NCBI GenBank assembly: GCA_014529385.2
Contig: CM043959.1
Location: forward strand, 16,132,809 to 16,178,308
DNA length: 45,500 bases
Direction: 5' to 3'
From: Adiantum capillus-veneris
Lineage: Eukaryota; Streptophyta; Polypodiopsida; Polypodiales; Pteridaceae
The position numbers were made by a program, and so were the translations under genes. The notes below the pieces were generated by a model. That model had not been told where the DNA came from and ran no database searches. It saw only the letters and a list, made by a program, of their open reading frames with translations. Every line of letters starts with the position of its first letter. Positions within the stretch are counted from its first letter, which is position 1. This document shows, piece by piece, positions 44,041-45,500 of this stretch.

Positions 44041-44527
44041 CGCGGCCTAATTTCATCATAACTAGGAATTTACACTTTTAAAGCAAAAACTAAGCATAGG
44101 CGGGGTATTGGGGTATCATTGCTAAGCATTTAGATGCATTCTGGGTCGAAAACGACTAGGTCAAAAATCCACTACTGTTAATAATCGCGATTTGGGAACT
44201 TGACCTAAAGTGGGGTTTGAGGCCATAGGCATGTGTGCTTAGGTCTTATAAACTTGTCCTAAAAGTTTCGTTACGTTTGGATGTCATTTGATGATGTAAC
44301 AGATGTGATTTGCTTGTCGATGAGCGATTGGCTTTTGGTGATTTCAGTCACTTGAGTGTAGCTTGAGTTAGATAGCAGTTGTTAGTTGTTTTCCGAGAGA
44401 TTGACAACCTCTTGTAGCCTCTATGCACTAGTTGAGTCAACTTCGTCCCATGGTTTGACATATTAATCATGGTTCTCGCTAATACTACAATAAGATAGGA
44501 TGGTGAGGTTAGACATGTATCCACATT

Positions 44528-44545
44528 TGGCACCGCTGCCGGGGA
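44528..44545 (+). other. Primer-binding-site-like sequence, tRNA-Asp type
   Basis: tggcaccgctgccgggga differs at two positions from the tRNA-Asp-type site seen on the other strand at 18791-18807. Preceded by tatccaca, it looks like the LTR/internal junction of an Athila/Tat-like element that runs out of the window on the right. Confidence 0.55.
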
Positions 44546-45032
44546 TCAAAGAGACCTAAACTAGGATAAAACACGAGCGTCTTGTGTAATTGTTCTTTAA
44601 CTTTCTCTAGGGTCGCCTAGAGTTCAAAACTCTCTTTTAGAAACCGCATAGCTTAAGATTGTCGTCTTTTGCTGTGTAGAGGTAGCTTGGAAGTAATCGT
44701 ACTTGCTGAGTACCTTTAGGACTGTAGGATTGTGGATTTATATTAGGATTTGGAGAATGATTGGTAGACGAAACAAGTCTTAAGATCAAGACTCTGAAAA
44801 ACATAAAAAACACAAGAAAACGAGTGTTTGTGGACACTTTCCACAACCCCATTGCATGAGAAACTAGGAGTAGGGTAAGTAGGATCCGAGGTGGATTTCA
44901 TAGCACATAATTCCTAGACTAGGGGGTTTTCCCATAAGTGTGAGGTGTTACAATTCCCACACCCAAACAAAGGGGTGATTTTTATTAGCTATCACCTAAA
45001 ATAGTGAATATTCTCTTTCCTATTTGAGGAGG

Positions 45033-45068
<36 letters not shown>

Positions 45069-45500
45069 TATCGTCCCCAGAGTTCAGATATGACCTATGG
45101 GACAACGATGTACTATGTATGGGGCTGATAAGTGATTCTTGATGCTCCAAGATTGTGGTGATGAGAGGTTCTTGAGGGGCTTGAAGTCAAATCATGCCTA
45201 CAAAGGAGGGGGCAATCCATGCAAGTAGGGGATGAGAGAGAATGACCTTTCGCTCACCCCCAAGGGACATCCCTTCTTCAAGAGGTATATGGGACACTTT
45301 TCAAGCTCCTAGCTAGTGTGTCCCTAAAGCCTATTGGATGGCTTTGAGAGAGGTCCAGTGAGAATTTAGTGGAATTAATTGATTGTTTAAGAATTATTCA
45401 AAGTCCTCTCTCTCAAAGGGGAAAGAAAAACACTTGTCCATAGACTACCTCTATTGCTTGAAATGACCTAGGCTTGTGATTGGCTAGGCTTGACATGAGG
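44546..45500. other. Leader-like DNA, no gene seen
   Basis: After the primer-like site no coding frame is supported up to the window edge. This fits the long leader of an Athila/Tat-like element. A GA microsatellite lies within it. Confidence 0.4.
45032..45064. repeat. GA microsatellite
   Basis: About 16 uninterrupted GA units. Confidence 0.95.

Overview
The window looks like intergenic, repeat-packed DNA from a large land-plant or streptophyte nuclear genome. The signs are spliced genes with GT-AG introns, several plant-type LTR retrotransposons nested in one another, primer-binding sites matching plant tRNA-Asp and initiator tRNA-Met, and many long CT/CA/GT microsatellites. The lineage cannot be fixed from sequence alone; a non-flowering plant is a guess. 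No tRNA, rRNA or ordinary housekeeping gene was seen.

Layout. (1) 1-1650: degenerate short tandem repeats, microsatellites and four GC-core palindromes. (2) 1691-6422 (+): a decayed spliced gene that reads as an N-terminal ParB/Srx-like domain (DGNHR motif) followed by an amino-type (N4/N6) DNA methyltransferase domain in permuted order (degenerate motif IV before motif I). (3) about 7.1-19.75 kb (-): a Ty3/gypsy element of Athila/Tat-like type with a tRNA-Asp primer site, gag, protease, RT, RNase H, a duplicated zinc-finger/integrase module, and an unusual second aspartic protease plus basic tail after integrase. Only its 5' LTR is visible. (4) 19752-28.4 kb: four degraded spliced genes on alternating strands. 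A is a transposase-like protein cut by the LTR. B is unknown. C is a histone H3 domain, with the H3 tail start ARTKQTARK intact, followed by a Ulp1/SENP-type cysteine protease domain. D is possibly BAH-like. B and C share a divergent, repeat-rich promoter region with a TATA box on each side. (5) 28.4-33.2 kb: relics including an old Ty3/gypsy pol fragment (+). (6) 33188-43453 (-): a younger chromovirus with both LTRs, a 5-bp target duplication and a chromodomain, inserted precisely into the old integrase. One of its LTRs holds a 1.3-kb non-coding terminal-inverted-repeat element. (7) 43.45-45.5 kb: the rest of the old integrase, then LTR/primer-site-like sequence.

The most unusual content is the non-retroviral gene set. 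A histone H3-protease fusion, a transposase-like protein, a possible BAH-like protein and, across the retrotransposon insertion, a ParB-like/DNA methyltransferase gene could be parts of one large mobile element that works on chromatin; that link is inference. All of these genes carry frameshifts and stops, so this copy is dead. Most stops are explained by single C-to-T (or G-to-A) changes such as CGA to TGA, as expected from methylated-cytosine decay.
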